From assembly GCA_024103385.1 (NCBI GenBank), contig JAGFIT010000034.1, positions 1 through 36,247 of the forward strand: a DNA stretch of 36,247 bases. The letters run 5' to 3'. The DNA comes from Vicingus serpentipes (GTDB lineage: Bacteria; Bacteroidota; Bacteroidia; Flavobacteriales_E; Vicingaceae). How positions within the stretch are numbered: position 1 is the first letter of the stretch; every line of letters begins with the position of its first letter. The notes under the pieces are model-generated. The model worked only from the letters and a program-made list of their open reading frames with translations, was not told where the DNA came from and made no database searches. Positions 25,656-33,655 of this stretch are shown here, in pieces. Both the position numbers and the translations under genes were made by a program.

Positions 25656-26659
25656 TAAACTTACATAAAGATCATAAATCACTCTTAACAATTATTGTTT
25701 TTGTATTTCTGGGGCTGAGTACTTTAATTGCTATCATACCTGCTTATAACATGCAAACAAAAGTTACCCCTTTGTCAAAAAGTACCGCATTAACTCAATC
25801 AGAAAGAAACGGGTTAAAAACTTATATCTCTGAAGGTTGTGTGTCTTGCCACACTCAGCAAGTTAGAAATATTGCAATGGACAATAAATGGGGTGACCGC
25901 CCCTCTATTCCTTCCGATTATTATTACTCAAAACAACGATTAAGTTTTTTTCAGCAATCACCATCTGTCTTAGGAAGTGAAAGAACAGGTCCTGACTTAA
26001 CTTCAGTGGGGACAAGACAACCCAGTGATGATTGGCATTTACTTCATTTGTATAATCCCAGAATTGTTGTAAAAGAATCTGTTATGCCAGGCTATTCATG
26101 GCTGTTTGAAAAAAAGAAAAAAAGTGCTGTTTCTGAAAACGATATAGTATTGAATGTGTCAAAAGAATTTGTAAATGATAAATACGCCATTATAGCTAAA
26201 CAGGAAGCTTTAGATTTGGTCTCTTATTTAAAATCATTAAAACAAGCTGATTTATATGCTGTTCCTTCTCCAGAATTCATCCCTGCTTCAACAAAAAAAG
26301 AAACAGTAATAATTTCCAAGGGAACTGGTAATCTGCCTAATGGAGAGCAATTATATATGGATAAATGTGCTTCTTGCCATCAATTAAATGGTGAAGGGTT
26401 AGGCGGAGCCTTTCCATCATTAAAAGGAAGTCCCATTGTACTAGATAAAAACCATGACTTAATGATTCAAATTATTCTTGCAGGATATGATGCCCGATCC
26501 GAATATGCAGTAATGCCTGCATTTAGTGACCAATTATCTGATGCAGAAGTAGCAGCTATAACCAACCATGAAAAAACGAGTTGGGGAAATAATGCTCAAA
26601 CAATTAGCGAAGAAGATGTGAAAAAAGTACGAGAATATTTAAAAACACTAAATCCTTAA
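25652..26659 (+). CDS. CcoO-like mono-haem subunit fused to a second cytochrome c domain
   Basis: A 335-residue electron-entry subunit. One N-terminal anchor (residues 10-30) precedes the CcoO domain with CVSCH (C63, C66, H67), GPDLTSVG, HLYNPRIVVKESVMPGYSWLF (a little longer in full). The second cytochrome c has CASCH (C239, C242, H243) and a Met in AVMPAFSDQLSDAEV. This joins the roles of CcoO and one haem of CcoP in one chain, whereas Bacteroidota usually carry a CcoN-CcoO fusion and a separate CcoP. It starts within the stop of the oxidase gene and is followed by the small subunit after five bases. Confidence 0.9.
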   Translation: MINLHKDHKSLLTIIVFVFLGLSTLIAIIPAYNMQTKVTPLSKSTALTQSERNGLKTYISEGCVSCHTQQVRNIAMDNKWGDRPSIPSDYYYSKQRLSFFQQSPSVLGSERTGPDLTSVGTRQPSDDWHLLHLYNPRIVVKESVMPGYSWLFEKKKKSAVSENDIVLNVSKEFVNDKYAIIAKQEALDLVSYLKSLKQADLYAVPSPEFIPASTKKETVIISKGTGNLPNGEQLYMDKCASCHQLNGEGLGGAFPSLKGSPIVLDKNHDLMIQIILAGYDARSEYAVMPAFSDQLSDAEVAAITNHEKTSWGNNAQTISEEDVKKVREYLKTLNP

Positions 26660-26664
26660 ATGCG

Positions 26665-26940
26665 ATGAAAAAATACACTTTATTAATACTTCTGACAATA
26701 TTACAAGTAGGTTCAGCAATTGCTTGTGAAGTCTGTCAAAACAATCAGCCAGCAATATTAAAAGGCGTAACGCATGGTACAGGACCTGAATCAAGATTTG
26801 ATAACATAATTATAGCAGTAGCTATCATTATTGTGTTATTTACCTTATACTACAGTTTAAAATACCTGATCAAACCAAATGAAAACAATCCCAAACATAT
26901 CAAAAACCTAATTCTTAGCACAAACGATGGAATTGAATAA
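26665..26940 (+). CDS. Small secreted-side CxxC membrane protein of the oxidase operon (91 aa)
   Basis: A signal peptide (residues 1-20) leads to CEVCQNNQPAILKGVTHGTGP with a CxxC pair at 21 and 24, then one membrane helix (about 47-67) and a basic cytoplasmic tail. A lipoprotein or disulfide/metal role for the CxxC is possible; there is no haem motif (no CxxCH). I recall similar small proteins beside cbb3-like oxidases of the Bacteroidota but no tested function. Its 3' end overlaps the next gene by 14 bases. Confidence 0.7.
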   Translation: MKKYTLLILLTILQVGSAIACEVCQNNQPAILKGVTHGTGPESRFDNIIIAVAIIIVLFTLYYSLKYLIKPNENNPKHIKNLILSTNDGIE

Positions 26941-27352
26941 AAGCAACATAAAAATTTTTATTGATGAGGATGAAACTCCTATTGGGGAGTTCACTCCTCC
27001 CGTTAAATTTCAGTTTGACACAACAAAATTGACTGATGGAATTCATACATTAAAAATTGTTGCCAAATCTACAGATGGTGTTGAAGGAATAAAAACCATT
27101 CCTTTTGAAGTCAGAAACGGACCTTCAATTGCTGTTATTGGTTTAAATAACAATGATATTGTTGACGACAAAATTTCGTTAACAATAAATGCTTATGGAA
27201 GTGAAAGAAAAGACATGTTTATGGTAACAGGATCAGAAAACCCAAAAGGTGTTCCCTCTTGGATATGGCCTATTTTAATAGGCTTTATTGGTTGGGGATT
27301 GTTTTATTTAATCATGTATTGGGTTCAGGATAACTATACCTCATTTTTTTAA
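26927..27352 (+). CDS. Ig-like domain protein with C-terminal membrane helix
   Basis: Residues 1-100 form a beta-sandwich of the bacterial Ig/cadherin type (FDTTKLTDGIHTLKIVAKS, FEVRNGPSIAVIG, KISLTINAYG). One membrane helix follows (about 113-133, WIWPILIGFIGWGLFYLIMYW) and a short polar tail. There is no N-terminal signal, so either the Ig part stays in the cytoplasm or the N-terminus is exported as in tail-anchored proteins. Its place between oxidase and globin genes suggests an accessory subunit. The family is not one I can name. Confidence 0.65.
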   Translation: MELNKSNIKIFIDEDETPIGEFTPPVKFQFDTTKLTDGIHTLKIVAKSTDGVEGIKTIPFEVRNGPSIAVIGLNNNDIVDDKISLTINAYGSERKDMFMVTGSENPKGVPSWIWPILIGFIGWGLFYLIMYWVQDNYTSFF

Positions 27353-27354
27353 TT

Positions 27355-27744
27355 ATGAAAAAAGAAATAGAAACAATAGAAGATATTAAAACTCTAGTTA
27401 ATTCCTTTTACGACAAAGTAAGAGAAGATGAGTTACTAGCTGACATATTCAATACTGTTATTCAAAACAGGTGGCCTGAACATTTAGAAAAAATGCATCG
27501 TTTTTGGCAAACGGTTTTGTTAGAAGAACATACTTACTTTGGAAGCCCTTTTGTCCCTCATGCTAAACTCCCGGTAGAAAAACAACATTTTGAAAGATGG
27601 TTAAATCTATTTTATGAAACGGTGGATGAATACTTTACTGGTGAATTAGCTGAAAAAGCCAAATGGCAAGGAGAAAGAATGGCTCAAATGTTTAACATGA
27701 AGATTGAACATTATCGTAACCATCCAACACAAAAAATACTATAA
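27355..27744 (+). CDS. Group III truncated haemoglobin
   Basis: A 129-residue cytoplasmic globin. FYDKVREDELLADIF gives the B helix with Tyr19 (B10), RFWQTVL and EKQHFERWLNLF contain Trp and the likely proximal His78 (F8), and KAKWQGERMAQMF is the typical end. Group III globins bind O2 and NO; physiological roles are debated. It begins two bases after the Ig-like gene and its stop overlaps the next start (TAATG). Confidence 0.92.
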   Translation: MKKEIETIEDIKTLVNSFYDKVREDELLADIFNTVIQNRWPEHLEKMHRFWQTVLLEEHTYFGSPFVPHAKLPVEKQHFERWLNLFYETVDEYFTGELAEKAKWQGERMAQMFNMKIEHYRNHPTQKIL

Positions 27745-28196
27745 TGGAAACAACTAAACAACAATTTAACATATCTCTAATATTTAGCTTTATATGGCTT
27801 GGTTTTATTTGTGCCATTAGCTTTATGGAAGCATGGCTAAAGTTTGAAGCAGATGGTGTTACTTTGCCTATAGGTTTGAGTATTGGAAAAGTAGTATTTA
27901 CATGGTTAAATAGAGTAGAATGGATGTTTGCTCTAATCATATTCTTTAACTTCTTTATAAGTAATCATAATTTAAATTACTCAAAAGCATTATTTATAAT
28001 TGTACTAGTTAGTTTAACACTACAATCTGTATGGATTTTCCCACTCTTAGAAAAACGTGCTGATTTAATAATATCAGGTCAAGAAGTACAAAGATCGTTT
28101 TACCATCTCTTTTATATAATAATAGAGTTTATCAAAGCAATCAGTTTGTTATTACTAGGCATAAAAATTTTAAAATTACATAATCATGGAAATTAA
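27744..28196 (+). CDS. Four-helix membrane protein of unknown function (150 aa)
   Basis: Four predicted membrane helices at about residues 8-28, 57-75, 80-98 and 120-142. The first contains FIWLGFICAISFMEAWLKFEA and is followed by LPIGLSIGKVVFTWLNRVEW, a pattern I associate with proteins next to RIC-type genes, without known activity. It overlaps the globin stop by one base and the RIC gene by 11 bases, so tight co-expression is certain. Confidence 0.65.
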   Translation: METTKQQFNISLIFSFIWLGFICAISFMEAWLKFEADGVTLPIGLSIGKVVFTWLNRVEWMFALIIFFNFFISNHNLNYSKALFIIVLVSLTLQSVWIFPLLEKRADLIISGQEVQRSFYHLFYIIIEFIKAISLLLLGIKILKLHNHGN

Positions 28197-28920
28197 CGAA
28201 GAAATCACCATAGGTGAAGTAGTAGCAAAAGATTACCGAACTGCATCTGTTTTTGAATCACTAGGAATTGATTTTTGTTGCAAAGGTGACCGGACGATAA
28301 ATGAAGCTTGTGAAACAACAGGTATTGACATCAATGATTTACTGGAAGGTATTAACATAGCTTTACAAAAGCCCGTAATTGTAGCAATTAATGATTATAA
28401 CAATTGGCCATTAGATAAATTGGCTCAACACATTGAGAGTAGACATCATAAATATGTAGAACAACAAATACCGCCAATTAAACAGCATTTGAAAAGAATT
28501 TGTGATGTTCATGGCAAAAATCACCCAGAATTATTTGAGGTAAAGGAATTGTTCAATACATCAGTAGGAGAATTAATTATGCACATGAAAAAAGAAGAAT
28601 TAATTCTTTTTCCTTTCATTAAAAAAATGATAAAGGCAAAAAATAAAAATGAAAAAATTGCTCCACCTCATTTTGGTACAGTAGAAAACCCTATACAAAT
28701 GATGATGGATGAGCATAATAATGAAGGGGAACGCTTTGAGAAGATTAATAAAATTACTCAAAACTATAAATTACCTGATGATGCCTGTGGAACTTATAGG
28801 GCATGTTTTGGGTACCTTAAAGAATTTGAAGAAGATTTACATTTACACATCCACTTAGAAAACAACATTTTATTTCCAAAAGCAATTGAGTTGGAAAAAC
28901 AATTAACTACCAATGTTTAA
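28186..28920 (+). CDS. scdA: Iron-sulfur cluster repair di-iron protein (RIC; ScdA/YtfE)
   Basis: A 244-residue cytoplasmic protein. The N-terminal DUF542 domain has GIDFCCKGDRTI with C31/C32, and the hemerythrin-like domain supplies its iron ligands from HIESRHH, ELIMHMKKEE, MMDEHNNEGE and LHLHIHLENNILFP. RIC proteins restore Fe-S clusters damaged by NO or oxidants and release iron. This is the strongest sign that the operon answers nitrosative stress. It overlaps genes on both sides. Confidence 0.93.
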   Translation: MEINEEITIGEVVAKDYRTASVFESLGIDFCCKGDRTINEACETTGIDINDLLEGINIALQKPVIVAINDYNNWPLDKLAQHIESRHHKYVEQQIPPIKQHLKRICDVHGKNHPELFEVKELFNTSVGELIMHMKKEELILFPFIKKMIKAKNKNEKIAPPHFGTVENPIQMMMDEHNNEGERFEKINKITQNYKLPDDACGTYRACFGYLKEFEEDLHLHIHLENNILFPKAIELEKQLTTNV

Positions 28921-29347
28921 ATGGTTAATTATAACACATGTATTGGGCGCAACCATTTGGGTGGGTGGACATTTATTACTATGCTTACGTTATTTGCCAG
29001 AAGCTTTAAAAAAGAAAGACCCTGAAATTATTAAAGCTTTTGAAAAAAAGTATGAAATAATAGGAATGCCGTCTTTACTTTTACAAGTAATTACAGGAAT
29101 CTGGATGGCTCTTTCTATTTATGGGGTAAATCTTTTTGGTTTTTCAAACCCTGTAGAGGTAGCAGTTTCTATTAAACTTATTTTATTGTTAATAATAGTA
29201 CTATTGGCTTTAGATGTGCGTATTTTTATCTTTCCAAGATTAACTTCCAAAAACTTATGGTTGTTAGCTATTCACATAATAGCCGTTACAGTAATAAGTC
29301 TTTTATTCTTATATTACGGAATAGCTATTCGATTTGGTGGAGTTTAA
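28913..29347 (+). CDS. CopD-like four-helix membrane protein
   Basis: A 144-residue protein with four membrane helices. The first carries THVLGATIWVGGHLLLCLRY with H9 and H19, as in CopD/cytochrome b-like families, where such His residues bind copper or haem. Later helices include LQVITGIWMALS and IKLILLLIIVLLALDVRIF. It overlaps the RIC gene by eight bases. A copper or haem role in the oxidase operon is plausible, not shown. Confidence 0.75.
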   Translation: MFKWLIITHVLGATIWVGGHLLLCLRYLPEALKKKDPEIIKAFEKKYEIIGMPSLLLQVITGIWMALSIYGVNLFGFSNPVEVAVSIKLILLLIIVLLALDVRIFIFPRLTSKNLWLLAIHIIAVTVISLLFLYYGIAIRFGGV

Positions 29348-29364
29348 ATTAAAAGTTATACAAA

Positions 29365-29826
29365 ATGAAAGAAAGACTAAATTATGCAGCACTCGTTCCT
29401 GAGTCGTTAAATGCCATGCTGGCATTAGAAAAGTACGTTGCCAATTCGGGATTGGAACATTCTTTATATGAATTGGTAAAGACAAGAGTTTCACAAATTA
29501 ACAAGTGTGGATATTGTTTAGATATGCACACCAAAGAAGCTCGTAAAGCAGGGGAAACCGAACAACGATTATACGGTTTAAATGCTTGGAAAGAAACTCC
29601 TTTTTATACCGATAGAGAACGTGCTGCTTTAGCCTGGACTGAGTCGTTAACATTAATCTCAGAAAATGATGTGCCCGATTCTCTTTATGAAGCTACTCGT
29701 AAGCATTTTAGTGAAACTGAATTGGTCGCATTAACTATGGCAATTGTTACTATAAATGGATGGAATCGTTTAGCAATTGGTTTTCGAAAAGTTCCGGGAA
29801 GTTATAAGGTTCAAGAAGAGAAGTAA
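29365..29826 (+). CDS. AhpD-like carboxymuconolactone decarboxylase family protein
   Basis: A 153-residue all-helical protein with the AhpD-type catalytic motif CGYCLDMH (C48, C51, H55), which acts as a thiol peroxidase/disulfide reductase in the family. The TESLTLISENDVPD and TMAIVTINGWNRLAIGFR segments complete the fold. Starts 17 bases after the CopD-like gene. An antioxidant role fits its neighbours; the natural reductant is unknown. Confidence 0.88.
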   Translation: MKERLNYAALVPESLNAMLALEKYVANSGLEHSLYELVKTRVSQINKCGYCLDMHTKEARKAGETEQRLYGLNAWKETPFYTDRERAALAWTESLTLISENDVPDSLYEATRKHFSETELVALTMAIVTINGWNRLAIGFRKVPGSYKVQEEK

Positions 29827-29837
29827 CACTGTTGATT

Positions 29838-30191
29838 ATGAAACCCATTTTTATAAAAAGAATTTATGATAAACCATCTGATAATGATGGATACAGGGTT
29901 TTAGTAGATAGGATTTGGCCTAGAGGAGTAACTAAACTTCGAGCTAATCTCGATGAGTGGAATAAAGAAGTCGCTCCATCAACAGCACTTCGTAAATGGT
30001 TTGACCATAAAGCAGATCGATTTGAAGAATTTTCTTTACGTTATCAAGAAGAGTTGCTATTAAAAGAGGAAGAGTTAAACCGATTAAGAATTATTTCAAA
30101 ATTAGAGTCTATCAGCTTATTATATGGAGCCAAAAATCCTAAAGTAAATCACGCTATAGTTTTAAAAAATGTTCTAACAAAAAAGTATTAA
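29838..30191 (+). CDS. DUF488 family protein
   Basis: A 117-residue cytoplasmic protein. I place the start at the ATG at 29838 (MKPIFIKRIYD) instead of the TTG two codons earlier. The conserved RVLVDRIWPRGVTKLRANLDEW, VAPSTALRKWFDH and RFEEFSLRYQEEL segments define DUF488. No enzymatic activity is established. Eleven bases from both neighbours, hence part of the operon. Confidence 0.88.
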   Translation: MKPIFIKRIYDKPSDNDGYRVLVDRIWPRGVTKLRANLDEWNKEVAPSTALRKWFDHKADRFEEFSLRYQEELLLKEEELNRLRIISKLESISLLYGAKNPKVNHAIVLKNVLTKKY

Positions 30192-30202
30192 CAAGATTAA
30201 TC

Positions 30203-31948
30203 ATGCAATCTATTGTAAATAAAATAACGGAATTAGAAAAAATAAGCCAGCAATTAGAAGTTCCTGAGAAAGAAAGAGCCTCTCTTATAAAAAAAGCTGG
30301 GGATTATACAAGTCAGTTCATAACGGACTTGGAACACATCAAATCCTTTAAAGAAGAAAAAAATGCTAGTACTTTATTAGCAATAAAAAATAAAAAAAGT
30401 TCTATAGAAGACCTTCTTCAACTTTACCAGACAGAAGTAGTTGAAAAAGGCATTGTTGCTGCTTCAGGAGGTCATGTCGGATACATTCCTAGTGGAGGAA
30501 TTTTTATGTCTGCAATTGCAGATTTTATTGCTGCGGCTACTAATCCGTATGTAGGATCGTTTTATGCGTCACCCGGAGCAGCAACAATAGAAAATGAAGT
30601 ACTAAATTGGTTAAAAAAAATCTTTTCATTCCCTCAAAGTGCTGTTGGAAACTTAGCTTCTGGAGGTTCTATTTCTACGCTTATTGCATTAACGGCTGCA
30701 CGAGATAAACATCAAATTAAAAACGACAAAATAACAAAAAGTGTTGTTTATATGAGTGAACAAGTGCATCATTCTACTCAAAAAGCATTGCGAATTATAG
30801 GGCTTGAAGATGTAGTTATTCGATATGTTCCTTTAGATGAAAATCATAGGATTAAAGCAACTGACTTGGAAAAATTAGTTGTTCAAGATAAACAGGGTGG
30901 TTTAAACCCTTTCTTGATAGTTGCTTCAGCTGGAACAACTGATACTGGAGCAATAGATCCATTAAATGAACTTGCAGCAATAAGCTCAAAGCACAAATTA
31001 TGGTTCCATGTGGACGCAGCTTACGGTGGGTTTTTTATTCTTACATCTAAAAAAGATTTATTTAGGGGAATTGAAAAAGCAGATTCTTTAGTAGTTGATC
31101 CACATAAAGGAATGTTTTTACCTTATGGACTGGGAGCCGTTTTGATTAAAGACAAAGAGGCGGTACTACATTCCAACCAGTATCTTGCCAATTATATGCA
31201 AGATGCTCAAATTGACGACATAACACATAGTCCAGCGAATGTTTCCCCTGAATTATCAAAACATTTCAGAGGATTGAGATTATGGATGCCTTTACAAATT
31301 CATGGCATTGAACCTTTTATTGCATGTCTAGAAGAAAAACTATTATTAACCCTTTATTTTCGAGAAAAATTGATTGAAATGGGATTTAAAGTAGGTCCTT
31401 CACCTGACTTATCTGTAAGTTATTTTTGGTATCCTTTTGAAATAAATAGAGATCAAAAAAACAAACAGCTTATGCAAGCTATCCATGATGATGGAAGCGT
31501 GTTTTTAAGTTCGTCCATTATCAATAAACGATTTGTAATTAGAATTGCCATCCTATCTTTTAGAACAAAGCTCTCAACTATTGATAAAGCATTAAATATG
31601 ATTGAAAGCTGTTTAAAAAAACAAAAGAATTATGAACACATCTATTATGACACCGTATCAGAAGCCATGAACGACCTTGCCAAAAGAGGTTATATCACTG
31701 ATTTTAAAATTTTAGAAAAAGAAGAATGCATTGTTTGTCATCAAACAGCTATACAGTTATCTCCAAAGGATTTTGAGATTGATGAAACGCATCGTTTTGA
31801 AGGTGATACCGACCCAGGAGATGAAATGATAGTTCATGCTATTTCCTCTACTAAATATAACGTAAAAGGTGTTATTGTAAATGGATACGGAACTTACGCA
31901 GACACTTCAACATCAAAAATAGTAACACGTTTAAAACAGCATTTGTAA
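30203..31948 (+). CDS. Group II PLP-dependent decarboxylase fused to a C-terminal stress-associated domain
   Basis: A 581-residue protein. Residues about 60-480 form the PLP decarboxylase core: GGHVGYIPSGG, SAGTTDTGAIDPLNELA, HVDAAYGGFF (D271) and DPHKGMFLPYG with the likely PLP lysine K302. It could act on an L-amino or diamino acid; the substrate is not readable. Residues 482-581 are a separate domain with CIVC (C509, C512), FEIDETHRFEGDTDPGDE and VKGVIVNGYGTYAD, which I know only as a stand-alone protein of about 100 residues in flavobacteria. The fusion is unusual. Confidence 0.82.
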   Translation: MQSIVNKITELEKISQQLEVPEKERASLIKKAGDYTSQFITDLEHIKSFKEEKNASTLLAIKNKKSSIEDLLQLYQTEVVEKGIVAASGGHVGYIPSGGIFMSAIADFIAAATNPYVGSFYASPGAATIENEVLNWLKKIFSFPQSAVGNLASGGSISTLIALTAARDKHQIKNDKITKSVVYMSEQVHHSTQKALRIIGLEDVVIRYVPLDENHRIKATDLEKLVVQDKQGGLNPFLIVASAGTTDTGAIDPLNELAAISSKHKLWFHVDAAYGGFFILTSKKDLFRGIEKADSLVVDPHKGMFLPYGLGAVLIKDKEAVLHSNQYLANYMQDAQIDDITHSPANVSPELSKHFRGLRLWMPLQIHGIEPFIACLEEKLLLTLYFREKLIEMGFKVGPSPDLSVSYFWYPFEINRDQKNKQLMQAIHDDGSVFLSSSIINKRFVIRIAILSFRTKLSTIDKALNMIESCLKKQKNYEHIYYDTVSEAMNDLAKRGYITDFKILEKEECIVCHQTAIQLSPKDFEIDETHRFEGDTDPGDEMIVHAISSTKYNVKGVIVNGYGTYADTSTSKIVTRLKQHL

Positions 31949-31956
31949 ATAAAAAT

Positions 31957-32286
31957 ATGGAAACAACGAATAGTATTCGAACAACCTTTTTAAATTGGAC
32001 AAAAGGAAAAGTACCCGGGTTTTCGGGTAAAAATTTAATGAATCTTGAAAACACTTCATTTAAATTGGTAAAAGTAGAACCACACGCTAAATATCCAGTG
32101 CATATTCATCCTGATAAAACAGAATTTGCTTTTGTAATAGAAGGGAAACCCGAATTTATGATTAATCAAATTAATTATATCAGTGAAACTCATGATTTTT
32201 ACATTTTTCCTCAAAACATCCCTCATGCTATTATTAACAATACAGATAAATCTTGTTTGTTGTTAGTTGGAGGAATAAAACAATAA
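31957..32286 (+). CDS. Cupin-domain protein
   Basis: A 109-residue single cupin. Metal-binding residues are suggested by HIHPDKTEFAFVIEG in motif 1 and FPQNIPHAI in motif 2. The function is open; the family spans isomerases, dioxygenases and sensors. It follows the decarboxylase by eight bases and leads into the zinc-ribbon gene after four. Confidence 0.85.
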   Translation: METTNSIRTTFLNWTKGKVPGFSGKNLMNLENTSFKLVKVEPHAKYPVHIHPDKTEFAFVIEGKPEFMINQINYISETHDFYIFPQNIPHAIINNTDKSCLLLVGGIKQ

Positions 32287-32290
32287 AGAA

Positions 32291-32557
32291 ATGTTAGATA
32301 GATTAATTAAATGGATTGAAAATCCAGAAAAAGAAACTCAAGATAAAACTCCAGAAGGGGTTTGTCCTGTATGTTGGGGCTATCAAGAATACGACAAAAA
32401 AATAAGAACGCTTTATTATGATAAGCAAATTGATGTAAACAATCATAAAGCGAAGTATTCGATGATGCGAGAATTTGTTAAAGAACACATCGATGGAATT
32501 AAACTAAAAGAAGGAGAAATAGCAACTTGTCCGAAATGCGGGCATCAAAAAAAGTAA
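32291..32557 (+). CDS. Small zinc-ribbon-like protein (88 aa)
   Basis: Two Cys pairs, C25-P-V-C28 (CPVCWGYQEYD) and C80-P-K-C83 (CPKCGHQ), flank a helical middle with KYSMMREFVKEHIDG. The four cysteines should bind one zinc or iron ion. I know related proteins in flavobacterial genomes, all without a function. Four bases separate it from each neighbour. Confidence 0.75.
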   Translation: MLDRLIKWIENPEKETQDKTPEGVCPVCWGYQEYDKKIRTLYYDKQIDVNNHKAKYSMMREFVKEHIDGIKLKEGEIATCPKCGHQKK

Positions 32558-32561
32558 AAAG

Positions 32562-33023
32562 ATGAAAGCAATCAAAAGACATGAGGCATTAAAACCATTG
32601 AGTAGAGAACATCATGAGGGATTGTTGTTAAGTTGGAAAATACGAATGGGGTTAAAAAAAGAGGTTGCTATTGACCGAATAAAAAGATATTGTGATTTCT
32701 TTTTTAAAGAAGATTTAGTGCATCATTTTAATATAGAAGAATTACATGTTTTTTCGTTGCTTGAACCAGAAGATGAATTAGTGAAAAGAGCGTTAGCAGA
32801 TCATCGCAAGTTAAAGCGATTATTTATGCAAAAACAACCCGATATGAAAACAATTGTAGCAATCGAAGAAGAGTTGGAAAAACATATCAGGTTTGAAGAA
32901 CGTGTTCTATTTAATAAAATTCAGGAAGAAGCATCTGAAAAACAGTTACTAAAAGTTCTCGAATTACATAATTCTAATAAAGGATGCAACATGGATAACT
33001 GGAACGATAAATTTTGGGAATAA
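32562..33023 (+). CDS. Hemerythrin-domain protein
   Basis: A 153-residue four-helix protein with likely di-iron ligands in LSREHHEGLLL, HHFNIEELHVF, DHRKLKRLF and HIRFEERVLFNKI. It could store O2, sense NO or act in iron handling. The C-terminal SNKGCNMDNWNDKFWE is a tail seen in some hemerythrins of this group. Its TAA stop overlaps the ferredoxin start (TAATG). It is the second di-iron protein in the operon besides RIC. Confidence 0.85.
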   Translation: MKAIKRHEALKPLSREHHEGLLLSWKIRMGLKKEVAIDRIKRYCDFFFKEDLVHHFNIEELHVFSLLEPEDELVKRALADHRKLKRLFMQKQPDMKTIVAIEEELEKHIRFEERVLFNKIQEEASEKQLLKVLELHNSNKGCNMDNWNDKFWE

Positions 33024-33343
33024 TGGAAAGAAACATCAAACTCACCATAACTGAAAATGGACAAAAAAATGAAGTAAGAACATACCATGGAGAATACATG
33101 AATCTAATGATATTGTTAAAAGAAGTACAATTATTAGAAGATTTTGGTGAATGTGGAGGTGTAGGTAGATGTGCTACTTGTATAGTAAAAGTATCAGGAA
33201 TACAAGGAAATTCTAATGTTAAAGAACGTAATGAACCTACTACCCTTTCTAAGCTAGGTTACTTTGAAAAAGATATTCGGTTATCCTGCCAATTATTCAT
33301 TACCCAAGAGCTCAATAATGCTGAAATAGAAATTTTATCTTAA
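33023..33343 (+). CDS. 2Fe-2S plant-type ferredoxin
   Basis: A 106-residue electron carrier. I start it at the ATG at 33023, overlapping the hemerythrin stop, rather than at an upstream TTG. Cluster ligands are C44, C50, C53 (C-x5-C-x2-C in GECGGVGRCATC) and C89 (RLSCQ). It is the last gene of the long operon and could feed electrons to the hemerythrin or the RIC protein; partners are guesswork. Confidence 0.85.
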   Translation: MERNIKLTITENGQKNEVRTYHGEYMNLMILLKEVQLLEDFGECGGVGRCATCIVKVSGIQGNSNVKERNEPTTLSKLGYFEKDIRLSCQLFITQELNNAEIEILS

Positions 33344-33347
33344 ACAG

Positions 33348-33378
33348 TTGTTTTAGTTAGGAATCCTAACTATATTTG
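33348..33378 (+). promoter_or_regulatory. Promoter of the thioredoxin-fold gene
   Basis: TTG (33348-33350), exactly 20 bases, then TATATTTG (33371-33378), a full match to the Bacteroidota -33/-7 pattern. The spacer holds a 19-base palindrome (33354-33372). A TGGCA/TGCCA hairpin (33382-33395) sits at the expected start of the transcript. Confidence 0.7.
33354..33372. promoter_or_regulatory. Probable MarR operator 1
   Basis: TAGTTAGG and CCTAACTA are exact inverted arms around AAT. The site lies between and partly over the -33 and -7 boxes, so a bound dimer would block the promoter. A near-identical site precedes the DUF2024-MarR pair. Confidence 0.7.
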
Positions 33379-33415
33379 TGCTGGCAATAATGCCAATAAC
33401 TAAAACATTTATATT

Positions 33416-33649
33416 ATGAGTAAATCAGTTTTTTATCATGCTGGATGTCCTGTTTGCGTAAGTGCTGAACACGACTTGTTAAATTTAATTAACCCATCAG
33501 AAGTTGATGTCGTCCATTTAGGAGAGGATAAATCAAGAATAAACGAAGCAGAAAAAATTGGTGTAAAATCAGTGCCTGCACTAGTTACATCCAATGGTAA
33601 TGTTTTACATATTAATTTTGGAGCTTCCTTAAATGATGTAAAAGGTTAA
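33416..33649 (+). CDS. Small thioredoxin-fold protein with CPVC motif
   Basis: A 77-residue glutaredoxin-like protein. CPVC (C11 and C14) near the N-terminus followed by a helix and the cis-proline stretch KSVPALVTSNGNVLHIN identify the thioredoxin fold. The length is close to glutaredoxin minimum. It has its own promoter and operator, so it is separate from the long operon, and a hairpin after the stop ends its transcript. Confidence 0.82.
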   Translation: MSKSVFYHAGCPVCVSAEHDLLNLINPSEVDVVHLGEDKSRINEAEKIGVKSVPALVTSNGNVLHINFGASLNDVKG

Positions 33650-33655
33650 AAAAAT

